NCBI GenBank assembly: GCA_009829735.1
Contig: CM020618.1
Span: 30,170,894 to 30,234,893 of the forward strand
DNA: 64,000 nt
Reading direction: 5' to 3'
DNA from: Pyropia yezoensis
Lineage: Eukaryota > Rhodophyta > Bangiophyceae > Bangiales > Bangiaceae
Shown: positions 54,623-64,000 of the stretch, piece by piece
Position numbering within the stretch: the stretch's first letter is position 1
How the letters are laid out: each line of letters starts with the position of its first letter
Position numbers and translations under genes: made by a program
Notes under the pieces: generated by a model
The model's database searches: none
The model's input: the letters and a program-made list of their open reading frames with translations, nothing else
Told to the model about the DNA's origin: nothing

Positions 54623-57600
54623 GGTGGACAAGTGGGTCGGTGGGGGGGGGGGGGGATGCCGAGGGGGGGGAAGAACGGGAGTTAGGGGGAAGGGAGCGGC
54701 AGGTGACACAACAAGTATGAACGGGCCGTTGCCACGGGAAGGGAACAGACAGAGAGAGGCAGCGACGCGGGAGCCGACCGACCGCGAGCCGCACGCGCTG
54801 CCGTCCAAGACGCGACGCGCGTGTCAACCACAGCGACCGCTGCATGCAACAGCGGCGCGGCAGAGGTCGGGTGCCGCAGCCGGGGGGACACTGCAGACGG
54901 CGGCGGGGAGCGGTGGCGACAGAGGCGCACAGAGCGTGGAGATGAGGGACGTCGGCGTGCAACGGCGTCGCCCCGCACGACAGAACGTGGGCGTGGCACC
55001 GCGCTGGCAGCTGAGGGAGGCGCCGGGGCAGTGGTGGTCCGGCGGTGGTCACGGGCCGTAGGCGCATGCGTTCCCAGCCGCCGGGCTGCCGCCAACCACG
55101 CACGGGAGCGCCTTGGAGGGGCGGCGCCTCCCAGCCGCGGCTGGTGGGGACGGCCGCCCCGCCCCCCGCCTGGCACGCACAGTGCAGTCGCCGCGAAAGC
55201 GGTGCCAGCCGCACGGCCGTGTAGTTGCCCACGAACGGGGGGGCGCGACCCACGGGCAACGGGAGGGGAGGGGCCTGTCCGCCGCGTGAGCCCCGGGGGG
55301 GGAGGGGTGACGGCTGAACGCACACTCGTGGGCGCAGTGTACACGGGTCTCACCTCCCCCGCCCCATCCACAATACGCTCGCGCCAAACACACGGCAGCC
55401 GCGGGGCTACCGCGGGGCAGACCCGAGGGCGCGGAGGGAGCGCGGCGGCAGGGGGGAGGCGGGCCAGCGGCTTCTCGTGCCAGCTCACAGCTCGAAGGCC
55501 GCGGGGCGAGGCGGGTGACAGTGATCCCTATGTAAGCCTAATCGGGGCATGCACGGCTGGCGTCGCTGGCCGTCCATGCATGCGGCGGGTGGGGTGGGGG
55601 AATGCTGCTACTTAGCTCGACCCACTAGACTGGGTGTGCCACAGCGTCGTGTGACTGAGAGCAGGTTGAGGGCGTAACCGTCGTATGCCAAGTCTACTTA
55701 GTAAAACACGTAAATTTTAGAAACGGACTGTCTGAGTAGAGACTTACCCGAGCCCTCGCCAGCGCATTTGAGAGCACGACAGCAGAAATCAGGACCTACC
55801 CGTGGGGTTCATCGTCTGCCCTCGGTGGCACACCCGCCCGCTTCCTTTCTTGATGGAACGGCGGCTCCCACTGCCCTTGCTGCACCATCCGCGAGCGGCA
55901 GGAGCCGGCTGTCGAGGTGCGGCAGGGCTATCGCGGGCCCTGCTGTTGATCGGTGCCGCCCAGCGGATCCATAACGCGCCGCCCAACAGGTGACGGTTTG
56001 TTGGGAAACTGCGAGGACGTGCCAGACACGTCACACGTGTTAGCTTTATGAATGAAGCATTCCCCAAAGAGGATGCTCCAGGGAGGGTGTATCTCGGACA
56101 AAACCCGCGCCCCACGCGACGCGACGGGAGCGGGGGACCTTGTTTTATTGAACGTCGGTTCGCAGCCGCACACGCGCAGCCTGCCTCGACCGCCGGAGGC
56201 TTGTCACCCCACATGACAGCTCTTGCCATCCTGCAGGGCTAGACCAGGGCAGCAGGGCGCGCCGCGCTCAGCGGCGTGGGTCCCAGCACATTGACCGCCA
56301 GGAGAAAGACGAGTCGGGCTCTGTCGAGTCGACACCGCACCACGCCTGAGACGGCGCAAGCGGCTCCCGCCCCGATTGGTGTCCACGACTCGGCCTGGCT
56401 GTTCTTGATTGCATACAGACACCTCGGACTTCTTTCGGGTCAGGCCAGACTGGACCCGTTCCGCATGGGAGGACAGCATCATGCGCCATCATAGTGCCGA
56501 GAGGAGGACCCACGTTTTCAGCTCGCTGCGCGCACCCTTGCGTAGTCCTTGAAGTAGCTGCTTCCGTGCCTGAGTTTGTCTCACGCCACCCCTGTTGATC
56601 TGGCCTCGTCCGAAGGGGCACCCCAGCCCCCTCTCTCGTGATATTGTACGGGTAAATCAGACTCGCTCGACGAACGCATCGAGGGGCGAGAGCCGCGGGC
56701 GTGGGAAGGGCCCGCTCGACAACAAGATCCCACCGCGACTTCCGATTCGCTACCAACGATACGCGACGGTTGGCGCGAGCGCACGCCGTCGGAGCGTATC
56801 CATCAATCAAATCCAGACCGTCATCTCATGAAAGAAGGGCGTATCAGCATGGCTGCTGAGCTCCTCCAGTCGCGCAAGTGATGTGTTGACCCGATGTCTG
56901 ATGGCCCTTCGGTGCAAGCGACCAACGACGGCCGCCCTGGGATCCAAAGACGTCGGCAAGAGACAACAGCTCTCCCACTCATTTCATCCGCCCCTCTCTT
57001 GTCGGTTGATATGGATGCCAGGTGTCCCTCTGTTTAGGGGAGGGAGGCGGTCCTGTTGCGCAGGTGTGGGCGGGCGCTGTGCGCGCTCAAGGCTGTGGTA
57101 AAGGCCACGGCACAATCTGTTTTGGCCTCTTGGTGCAGGCGTCGTGTGACCTTGGCAGGCAGTGCGCAGAGGGGGGGTGTCGGAGCGGCGGCTGAGAGGC
57201 AGGAGGCGGCTGGGAGGCGGCCTGAGAGCGCCCGAAAATGTGGCAACGTCAGCGGCCGGAGGGGCAGGTGGCACAGATTTCCATGATTTGCCCCTCTTAC
57301 CGCGCGCGGTGTTCCTGGACACGTGATGGGACCCACCGCCCTCTGGTCCCTGGGTTGGTGTGCCGGACGAGATGAACCACCTGGCACTGGAGCCGTACAC
57401 TCCCTCCTCCACAGCGCCGCCCACCCCCCGCCCCAAGCGGCACCCACGCGGGTGTGCGTGGAAGGCGTCAAAAGGCCTCATTGTGACTGGTTGAGGTGTG
57501 CGGGGAGCCGAGGCCCCAGGTTCCTGCGGCTCCGAACTCTAGCCCCCCTCCCCCTCCCCGCTCTCCAGTTGGGAACAGGCGGCGGCGAGTCGACTGGGTT

Positions 57601-57988
57601 AGTCGTCGGCTGCGTTTGGCACCGTGTGTGTGTGGTTGGTCTCGGTCCAGCAGCCCCTGACGCACCTCCCTCAGGCTTGGAACCGGACGCGGGGGCGGCG
57701 TCTCCAAAGGAGCGTACCTCCGCTCAAATAGCTGGAGGCGGTCGGCGGCCGTTGCCATGTGCGTGGGCCGCCGTGGGCCCCGCGGTGTGTGCTGTCTTGT
57801 TGTGGGCTTTGAGTGAAGAAGTGGGGGCCTCGCCGTGCAAGCGAGCGTGGGCAGATTGGTTCTGGTTCTCGCAGGCGGTCTCCGTGCCCGCGCCGTGGTC
57901 CGACGTCGTGGGTCCTGTCGCAGAACCAAGCTCTCCGGGCTCTGGCGCTCGTCCTCTGGCTCAAGATCTCTTGGTACCGCCGTGGATC
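54623..57988. other. intergenic region between the unknown gene and the bZIP gene
   Basis: About 3.4 kb. Frames at 54513-55325 and 56268-56810 are open but show no domain. 55700-56850 is a little less GC-rich and may be fossil repeat sequence. From 57323 the frame leading into the bZIP gene is open, so part of 57323-57988 could be its 5' coding sequence or an upstream exon. Confidence 0.4.
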
Positions 57989-59520
57989 ATGTCATCCTAT
58001 GTCCCTGGGCTTCCCTCCGTCGGCTACCCATGCGTTGACGCCGCGCGTGGCAGCAACCTGACCTCGGCCTACAACAGCGCGCTGGACCTCAACACGGGGG
58101 AGCTTGAGGCGGCTTTGCAGCTGGAGGACCGCCCAGGCGTTCGGCCGCTGCCGCCGGGCATGTCACTGGGCGGGGAGCGGCCCAATGGTGGATTTGGGGG
58201 TAGCAGTCGAGGGTTAGGCGGGGCATGGGTCCGTAGCGGCGATAGCGGCGTCGGCAGCAGTGGCGGCGGCAGCAGCGGTGGTGTCCATGACGAGAAGGAT
58301 GGCCACGGCGGGATTTCTGGCAGGGAGGGCCGGGATGGCGGCATCGGTCCTCTCCCACACTTGGCGTACCCCGGCATCGGACATCATACCAGCAGCGGTG
58401 TGCCAACGTCTGGTCTGACCTACCTGGTCGGCGCTCATTATCCCCCGCCGCAGCCCATGTCTTCCCATCTTCAGCACGGGCCCTTGTTTCCTTTGGCTGC
58501 TGGACAGGGGCCCACAGATCGACCAGGCTCGGTACCGTCCCGTCTGCCACCTTTTTCTGGTGGTGTGCATTTCCACTTATCCAGGTCTCAGCAAGGTGGC
58601 CCAGTGCCCGCGGTGTTTAACGGTCTGGGTGACACATGGGGGCGGCATCCGGTGGCGTCACCAGGAGCGCCGATCCGACCTTCTGTGACAGCGCCGGCTT
58701 CGACACCCATGCAGAGGAGTGGAGCCTGGACCCCGGCGAATTCATCGTACATGGCGTACGTCACCCCCCCTCGGCGAGCGGTGGCCGCCAACCAGTCGGT
58801 CCCGCCGCTGATGAATGGTGCCACGACTACCTCCCCTCAGACGATGCGCCGGCGGGCGGCTCCCATTGCTCCTTCGCCGTCGCCGCCGTCAGTTTCATCG
58901 GCCGCTCTTCCTTCGTCGCCAGGGCGGGCGACGCCCTCCTCCCGCACCGTTTCCGAGCCGTCAACGAGCCCGCGACAGTTGTCTCCTCGACTGGGTGTCG
59001 CGGCAGGGCGCTGCGGTGGAGGCGGAGGCACGGCGGGTGGGGCCGGGCCTCTCTCACTCCAACAGGAGCGACGCCTCAAGAACCGCATGAGCGCGGAGCG
59101 GTACGTTATGAGGGATCAAAGACTCTGAGGCGGGATGGAGGACTCGAGAGAAGAGAATCGGAAGCGTGGAGGCTGAGCAGAGTGAGGCTTTGGTTGAGGA
59201 GGGGACGAAGGGGCTCTACATGGAAGCTGACCTCTTGGCGGCATACGCGCTCCTGGGTGTGCTGGAAACGCTGATGAGGATGTGCCTCACTGATTCTCTC
59301 GTGTGTGTATGGACCTTTTTCTTTCGTCTTCTTTGTCATGCTGAGCAGGAGCCGAGAGAAGCTCAGGAAGAGTTTCAAAGCTATGTCAGCCGAGGTCGTA
59401 CAGCTGCGCGTTGAGGTGGCTGCGTTGCGGAATTTTCTGTCGGAGCTGCGTCCGCTGCTGCCGCTGCTGCCTCCGAGCGACCACGAACGCCTGAAGGACA
59501 AGTTTGAATTGTTTCAGTGA
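57989..59520 (+). CDS. bZIP transcription factor, two exons
   Basis: Exon 1 is 57989-59100 and exon 2 is 59349-59520; the 248-bp intron has GTACGT..GCAG ends. The join gives NRMSAERSR, the bZIP basic-region signature N-x7-R, in LKNRMSAERSREKLRK. Exon 2 then continues as a leucine-zipper-like coil (MSAEVVQLRVEVAALRNFL) and ends LKDKFELFQ. From ATG 57989 (MSSYVPGLPSVGYP) the product is 427 residues. The frame is open up to 57323, so a longer N-terminus cannot be excluded. The N-terminal 340 residues are Gly/Ser/Pro-rich, as in activation domains. Without splicing the frame ends in the intron at 59128, just after the first half of the basic region. Likely a nuclear DNA-binding dimer; target unknown. 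Confidence 0.82.
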
Positions 59521-61605
59521 CCGCGGCCTTGAGTGCTGTGCAGCCTTTTTCTTGCCTGTCTCTTTGAGTGTAGTTCTTACTTTGCTTTCTTTGTGTTTGC
59601 TCCTTTCTCTTTCTCACTGCGACGCAGCTCGTCTCAGTACGGAGCGCTTCACTTTCACTCCGCATACGACATGAGGAGGAACCCGCGTCGCCGTCCTGAG
59701 GGACATCATGTGTGCGTCGTGGTGCATGGTGCAAAGGGGCCTTCGTATGGGCTTGTACGCCTTTCTCTTTTTTTCTTTCTTGCGCTTGCTTTGGCAACGA
59801 ATTTCGCTTGCTCTTTCAGGCAGTGACCATTGTGATAGCCTCTATCCTCGGGCCGTGGAGAAGTAATGCAGATATGCGCCGTACCTGTACGTCGACCTGC
59901 CACGGTCCTGCTCGACCCCCAAAGCCCGGCGATTGCAGGCGTGGTTTCTTCTGGCAGGTACTCAAGTCGCCTGTCAAGTTATGCGCACGACGCGCCGCCA
60001 CAGAGATGGAGCGCATGCAATAGTCTGGTGGTCTTCTTCCTCGGGATTGACGACCGCGTCGACGGATGACCGTGCTCTTCTGACTCCGTGACTGAATCCC
60101 GAGCGCAGCGGAGCAACAGGCTACAGTACCACAATACCACGCCCTCATTACAGCAGCCGGCCAGTAATTCTATTGTCAGTCATGACGCGGAAGTGCATGT
60201 ACAATCAGTCGTATCAGACTTCAACCTGGGTTGTTCATTGAACATCTCGGAGCAGCCATATGTAAATAGTTGGTGCAAAACTGATATCCAGCTCTTTTCC
60301 ATCACCGCGCGGGGTCGGAAGTGGCGAGGAGTGGCGAGAAGAGGCGAGGAGTGCCGAGATTGTGAGAAGTGCCGAGAAGAGGCGAGGAGTGCCGAGAGTG
60401 CGAGAAGTGCCGAGAAATGCGACAAGTGCGACAAGTGCGACAAGTGCGACAAGTGCGAGTCCACGAACAGCAGCCGCAGGGTGTTGGGTAGGCGGAGGAA
60501 CCCCACCAATCGCTGCAGGATGACGCTAATGATCAGAGCCAGGAAGGGGAAGATGAGCATCGTCAGCTGCGAGTGGCACGCCTCAGTCTGGCAAGGCGGC
60601 GGCGCAATGGAGAGCAAGCAATCCGTCGTGGGCTGGTCGCACAATGGTGGGTGGAGCCCGTGGCCACTGCCGTGGCTACCTTGGAGCAGATTCGATGGGA
60701 GGGAAAAAGTAGGGGGCGCGGCGCAGCGGCCAGCCGTGTTGGTGTGGGGGGGCTTGGCAGAGGACGGATTGGTGCTGATGTGGGGAAAGAGCGGTGAGTC
60801 GTCGGCTGGCTCGTCGGCGGATGCCTGGCGGTTGGCGCATGGTTGGCTCCAGGATGGTGGGGATGTTGGCGGTGCTTGCGCACCGAGGGCAAGCCGGCTG
60901 GTCGGCTGCTTTCCTTTCTCCCCACCCGAGATTCTGCGCCCTACTATTTGTTGTTGTCCGCCACTCCCCGTTCCCCCCGCCTTCGACGTCGCTGACCGCG
61001 CCACCGCTTTTGGTACCGACCGGGTGGTCATCGGGCCTGCGTGCCAGTCGGCCACCCATTGTAGCACACGAAGGAGGCGGAGGGGGGGGGACGTGCACGC
61101 GCCCGTGCATGCACGCGGCAGGCTCGCGGAACGGGGGTGAACAGAAGATCTTCCGCTCGCGGTGGCCCGCACAGCGCCATGCCGTGCCGTCCACAGAGAG
61201 GCCGGGGGGCGGCGGCAAAGGGGAGCAGGGGAGGAGAAGAGACGGCGAGCCGTCGCGCCCTCCGCCACCTGCAGTAGACGGCGGAGCAGCCATCTACCTG
61301 CGTCTGGTCGCATCTATGAAATAGGGCGCGGCGGCGGCGTCGTCCACCAGCCGCTACCTCCGCCCCGTGACCTGCTAGGGCGGGGAGTAATAGGGGGGGA
61401 GAGCCAATGGCAACAGGCCCGCACACATGTAAGCGGGACAAAGACAACAGAGTGGGGGGAGACGGAGCCGCAGCAAACGCGTGCACGCGAGGACCCCGCA
61501 CACATGCCCCCCGCCCGCGCGGCCAGGCGGTCCGCCGGCGACCGCCAAACGGTCGTCGGCCACGCGAGTGGGCGCCGCGTGTACCTGCGAGCATGACGGC
61601 CAGCG
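59521..61605. other. intergenic region downstream of the bZIP gene
   Basis: 59560-59830 is T/C-rich with runs of T, like a 3' UTR or intron. Opposing frames at 60088-61140 (plus) and 61313-60180 (minus) overlap completely; the minus one contains a hydrophobic stretch (LIFPFLALIISVIL) but no domain, and neither is supported. Confidence 0.4.
60316..60460. repeat. minisatellite of GCGAGAAGTGCC-like units
   Basis: Imperfect units of 9-15 bases (GGCGAGGAGTGCC, GAGAAGTGCCGAGAAG) grade into four perfect copies of TGCGACAAG at 60418-60453. Confidence 0.8.
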
Positions 61606-62427
61606 CTACTTGCCGTCGGTGAACAAGGCCCCCCATGCGGGGTTTTGGGAGGTATTTGCAGCCGCTGCCAACGTTTTGGCAGGCGCCAACGACCTGCCAT
61701 GCAGCAGAAGCCTACCCTCTTCTAGCGACAAGGCCTTGTAAACAACGGTGGCGACAACGACCGCGATGGTCGTGGCCCAGGCGGTGCCGCGGGCCGTTAA
61801 GCGGTTGGCGGGAGTCCTTGTCAACGACGCCCTCAAGGCGGTGCCGCCTTCCGCCAGCGACCTACAACACTACATGCCGGAATCACTATCAGATTCACTG
61901 CTGGATTGGTCAGAAAGGCAGGGAGTCCGCGCCAGCCCGCGGGGCGAGGACAGCCCAGAGGACAGCTCGGACTCATCGAGGGGTAGCGTGGTGCCCATCG
62001 ACTTGTTCTGCAACTTCGCCGCGGCCGCCACCTTTGTCAGTTGGGCTTTGGCCGCGCGCGAGAGCGCGAGAACAGGGGGCACAACAGTTCGGGGGCTGGA
62101 GCGTGGAGCGCCCTCCGCTGCTGTGGGTACTTGCGCAGGTGTGGCTGCCTCCGGTCGCGTAAGCGGCCGCACGGGCCGGTCCAGGGCCGCTTCAACAGTT
62201 TCCAATGGCCCAGCCGCAGAGGCGGGCAGCGGCACCATATGCACAGGGGCGGCGGCGAGGGACGGCGGCGGTCGCGCACTGTCGTCGTCGTCCTCCTCCT
62301 CGTCGGCAGGGGCCGCGGATGGGGGCGGCGGCGGTCGCACACTGTCGCCGTCGTCCTCCTCCTCGTTGGCAATCTCTTCAACAGCAGGCCCGGTCGTCGC
62401 GTCCATTGCCGCGGCCGGGCTCACCAT
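61606..62427 (-). pseudogene. acidic and TM-containing ORFs following the SANT gene in the same frame
   Basis: From ATG 62427 (MVSPAAAMDATTG) a 185-residue frame encodes an acidic, Pro-rich protein (runs of EEEDDGDS and ending SSSESDSDSGM) up to TAG 61872-61870. The same frame continues, with a potential membrane helix WATTIAVVVATVVYKAL, to 61606. It also follows the SANT protein in frame, separated by one TAG and three codons. Function is unknown. Either these are separate short genes, or one reading frame broken by TAG mutations. Confidence 0.35.
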
Positions 62428-62436
62428 CGGGGGGGT

Positions 62437-63984
62437 CTAGGACTTGGCCGGCTCGGGGCCGAGAGGGATGCCGGGCGCCTTCAGCATCTGGCGCGCCTTG
62501 GTGCGCATAAACAGCTTCGCCTCCTCCGTATCGCGCATGTTGGGCTGGTTGAAAAGGATAATGGCCGACCGCTCGGCCGCGGCATTTGCCACAGCCTGGA
62601 GTGCTTCAGTGCTGGCCCGCACTTCCCGCGCCGCCGCAATGCCTTCCTTGCGGCCACGCTTTGCCGCTTTGGTGCCAGGTGTGCGAGGGTCAAACTTGCG
62701 TGCAGGGCCCCCGACGTTGCCACTGGTGCGGGGGCCATCCGCCGGGTCGTCCGTCTCAGGGTCCTCATGCTCGCTCGTCCCGCTGCCCTCCGTGCCGCTC
62801 CGGGTGCCGATTACCGCCGCGGCCGATCCAGCGGCGCCGCTCCACTTGTCCGAGTTGCGCAGCACCTTCCAGCACGGGACATATTTCTGCAGCGGGTAGT
62901 ACTTGCGCTTCCCAGTCTCGGCCTCCGCCCCGTCCATACGCGCCTGATGCTTTCGGATAGCCTGGTAGATGTCCATGACCTTGCTCTGCGCCAAAGCGCC
63001 CTGGATGACCGCCTCCTCGGACGGGTTGCCTGTCAGCTTCAGGCGCTGCACAGCCAAAAACAACGATGCGAAAGCGCTGGTCCCCTTCTTGACTTTGTCC
63101 CAGGTCTTGGTGATCGATCCCACCGTGCCGTCGTTCGTCATTGGCAGCGCCCCGAGGGCGCGCACTAGGTCCAGGTCCTCGTCGCGCACCCCAGTGTAGA
63201 AGGCTGCCCCCCTCTGGTCCGTCCCCACAATGTTGTCCCGCGTCTTCACAAGCCACGCCTGCGACAAACACGTCAGCTCCACCTCCGACCACCCCGGGCC
63301 AGAGCCCATTGCGTTAGTTACGCGGAGGGCCGTGCCCGCGGTAGCCGCCACGACCACCGTGGCGCGGCAAAGGCAGTCGAGGAGTCGGCGGGCGGGGGCC
63401 GAGGTCGGCGGCAGGGGGGGGCGGCGGCGGCGGTGGCGGCCGCTGGTCGTAGAGCTCAGGAGGGCGCTCGTTGTAGGGCGGGGGCAGGCGTTCATTGTAG
63501 GGCGCGGGCTGGCGCTCGTTGTAGAGCTGGGGCATGCGCTCGTCGTGAGGCGGGGGCGGGGCGTCAGGTGAGACCCAGCGGTCGCCGCGGTCCTCCTCCC
63601 AGCCGGGACTGGGGGGGCGCCGGCGTTGGTCGTCCCGATACTGCGGTGCGCGTGTGCGGCTGCGGGGGCGCGGCGGCTCTTCCTGCTCAATGCGGGGGGG
63701 GTGGCGGCGTCCACAGCTGTCGTTGTCGCGACCGCCGTAGTGGCCGTGATGATCCCCACGCGGAGGCGTAGGTCCGCCACCATAAGTAGTCGGCGGCGGG
63801 GTGTAGGTCCAGCCAGGAGGCGGGGGCGCCGCCCCAGGGCACGGGCAAGCCCAGTGGCAGGCGCCGCGGGGCGCGCTGCTTGCCGCACGCGGCATCCAAT
63901 CAGTCGGCGGGGGCGCGGCCGGCATCCATGCGCCGTCGCGGGGAGGCAGCATCCAGGCGCCCCCCGCGGAGGGGCCACCAGCAC
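62437..63984 (-). CDS. Myb/SANT-like (NAM-associated, PIF/Harbinger accessory type) protein
   Basis: The conserved domain starts at about 63308 (MGSGPGWSEVELTCLSQAW). It shows the plant-type pattern W-S/T-x-x-E..L..AW, then VGTDQRGAAFY, SITKTWDKVKKG..AFASLF, and the closing PCWKVLRNSDKWSG, as in no-apical-meristem-associated and Myb/SANT-like proteins that accompany PIF/Harbinger transposases or derive from them. The C-terminus is basic, then helical (AAREVRASTEALQAVANAAAERS). Upstream of 63308 this frame translates GC-rich shadow. The more protein-like N-terminus is in another frame (63997-63314, Pro-rich with repeated YNER units), and the two could join by a one-base change in the G run near 63415-63422. 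No transposase is in the window. Confidence 0.6.
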   Translation of the reverse strand: MLVAPPRGAPGCCLPATAHGCRPRPRRLIGCRVRQAARPAAPATGLARALGRRPRLLAGPTPRRRLLMVADLRLRVGIITATTAVATTTAVDAATPPALSRKSRRAPAAAHAHRSIGTTNAGAPPVPAGRRTAATAGSHLTPRPRLTTSACPSSTTSASPRPTMNACPRPTTSALLSSTTSGRHRRRRPPLPPTSAPARRLLDCLCRATVVVAATAGTALRVTNAMGSGPGWSEVELTCLSQAWLVKTRDNIVGTDQRGAAFYTGVRDEDLDLVRALGALPMTNDGTVGSITKTWDKVKKGTSAFASLFLAVQRLKLTGNPSEEAVIQGALAQSKVMDIYQAIRKHQARMDGAEAETGKRKYYPLQKYVPCWKVLRNSDKWSGAAGSAAAVIGTRSGTEGSGTSEHEDPETDDPADGPRTSGNVGGPARKFDPRTPGTKAAKRGRKEGIAAAREVRASTEALQAVANAAAERSAIILFNQPNMRDTEEAKLFMRTKARQMLKAPGIPLGPEPAKS

Positions 63985-63997
63985 CGCGGCTGTGCAT
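63314..63997 (-). CDS. proline-rich N-terminal frame of the SANT protein
   Basis: An open frame of 227 residues to the window edge, with ordered Pro-rich repeats (PYNERLPPPYNERPPELYD) and an Arg-rich segment. It ends just upstream of the SANT domain start. I take it as the true N-terminal part of the SANT protein, displaced by a homopolymer indel. An independent ORF is possible. The start may lie beyond the window. Confidence 0.4.
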   Translation of the reverse strand: MHSRGAGGPSAGGAWMLPPRDGAWMPAAPPPTDWMPRAASSAPRGACHWACPCPGAAPPPPGWTYTPPPTTYGGGPTPPRGDHHGHYGGRDNDSCGRRHPPRIEQEEPPRPRSRTRAPQYRDDQRRRPPSPGWEEDRGDRWVSPDAPPPPHDERMPQLYNERQPAPYNERLPPPYNERPPELYDQRPPPPPPPPPAADLGPRPPTPRLPLPRHGGRGGYRGHGPPRN

Positions 63998-64000
63998 GTC

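Noticed and set aside
54513..56810. Open frames at 54513-55325 and 56268-56810
   Set aside because: No convincing start or motif, and they lie in a stretch where all frames are partly open because of GC content.
60088..61313. Opposing ORFs of 350 and 377 residues
   Set aside because: They overlap fully, start within or run through a minisatellite, and neither shows a domain.
1..64000. CRISPR arrays, operons, ribosome binding sites, bacterial origins
   Set aside because: The window is eukaryotic (spliceosomal introns, chromovirus); no regularly spaced repeat-spacer array was seen.

Overview
The window is nuclear DNA from a very GC-rich eukaryote. It has spliceosomal introns with GT..AG ends, LTR retrotransposons with a chromodomain, and genes for membralin, Tdp1, an F-box protein and a bZIP factor. 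Host proteins carry long Ala/Gly/Pro runs encoded by GCC/GGC/CCG repeats. A PL7 alginate-lyase-like gene with an exon for a signal peptide is present, and a PL7 enzyme is known from the bangiophyte red alga Pyropia. My best guess is therefore a bangiophyte red alga (Porphyra/Pyropia type). This is inference from gene content and composition, not from a database match.

Layout: 1-226 is an N gap. 227-12237 holds two broken copies of one chromovirus (Ty3/Gypsy) family. Copy A is on the minus strand and runs LTR-PBS-gag-protease-RT/RNase H-integrase into the gap. Copy B is on the plus strand, lacks its 5' half, and runs RT/RNase H-integrase-chromodomain, then a long region with a decayed antisense ORF, a polypurine tract and a 3' LTR. 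A solo LTR with a perfect 5-bp target duplication sits inside B. A short intergenic stretch follows, then a four-exon PL7-type lyase gene (15727-17305).

18.7-38.3 kb is a large inverted repeat. Its arms are about 4.5 kb. The inner 1.5 kb of each arm is nearly identical and the outer parts are strongly diverged. The roughly 10.7 kb between the arms is an extreme homopolymer and simple-repeat zone plus one zinc-finger gene (30508-32283, zf-4CXXC_R1/CDCA7-like).

39.6-59.5 kb is the ordinary gene-bearing part: tyrosyl-DNA phosphodiesterase (minus), a TAACGA-rich repeat patch, an F-box protein (plus), membralin (minus, one intron), a secreted I9 inhibitor-like protein (plus), an unrecognised helical protein (minus), and a bZIP factor whose intron splits the basic region (plus). 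The right edge (61.6-64.0 kb, minus) carries a Myb/SANT-like protein of the NAM-associated/PIF-Harbinger accessory type, in a reading frame interrupted by TAG codons.

No operon logic applies. The genes are independent, with convergent pairs (F-box/membralin, I9/unknown protein) and divergent pairs (membralin/I9, unknown protein/bZIP). Exon boundaries were read by eye from splice consensus and conserved motifs.
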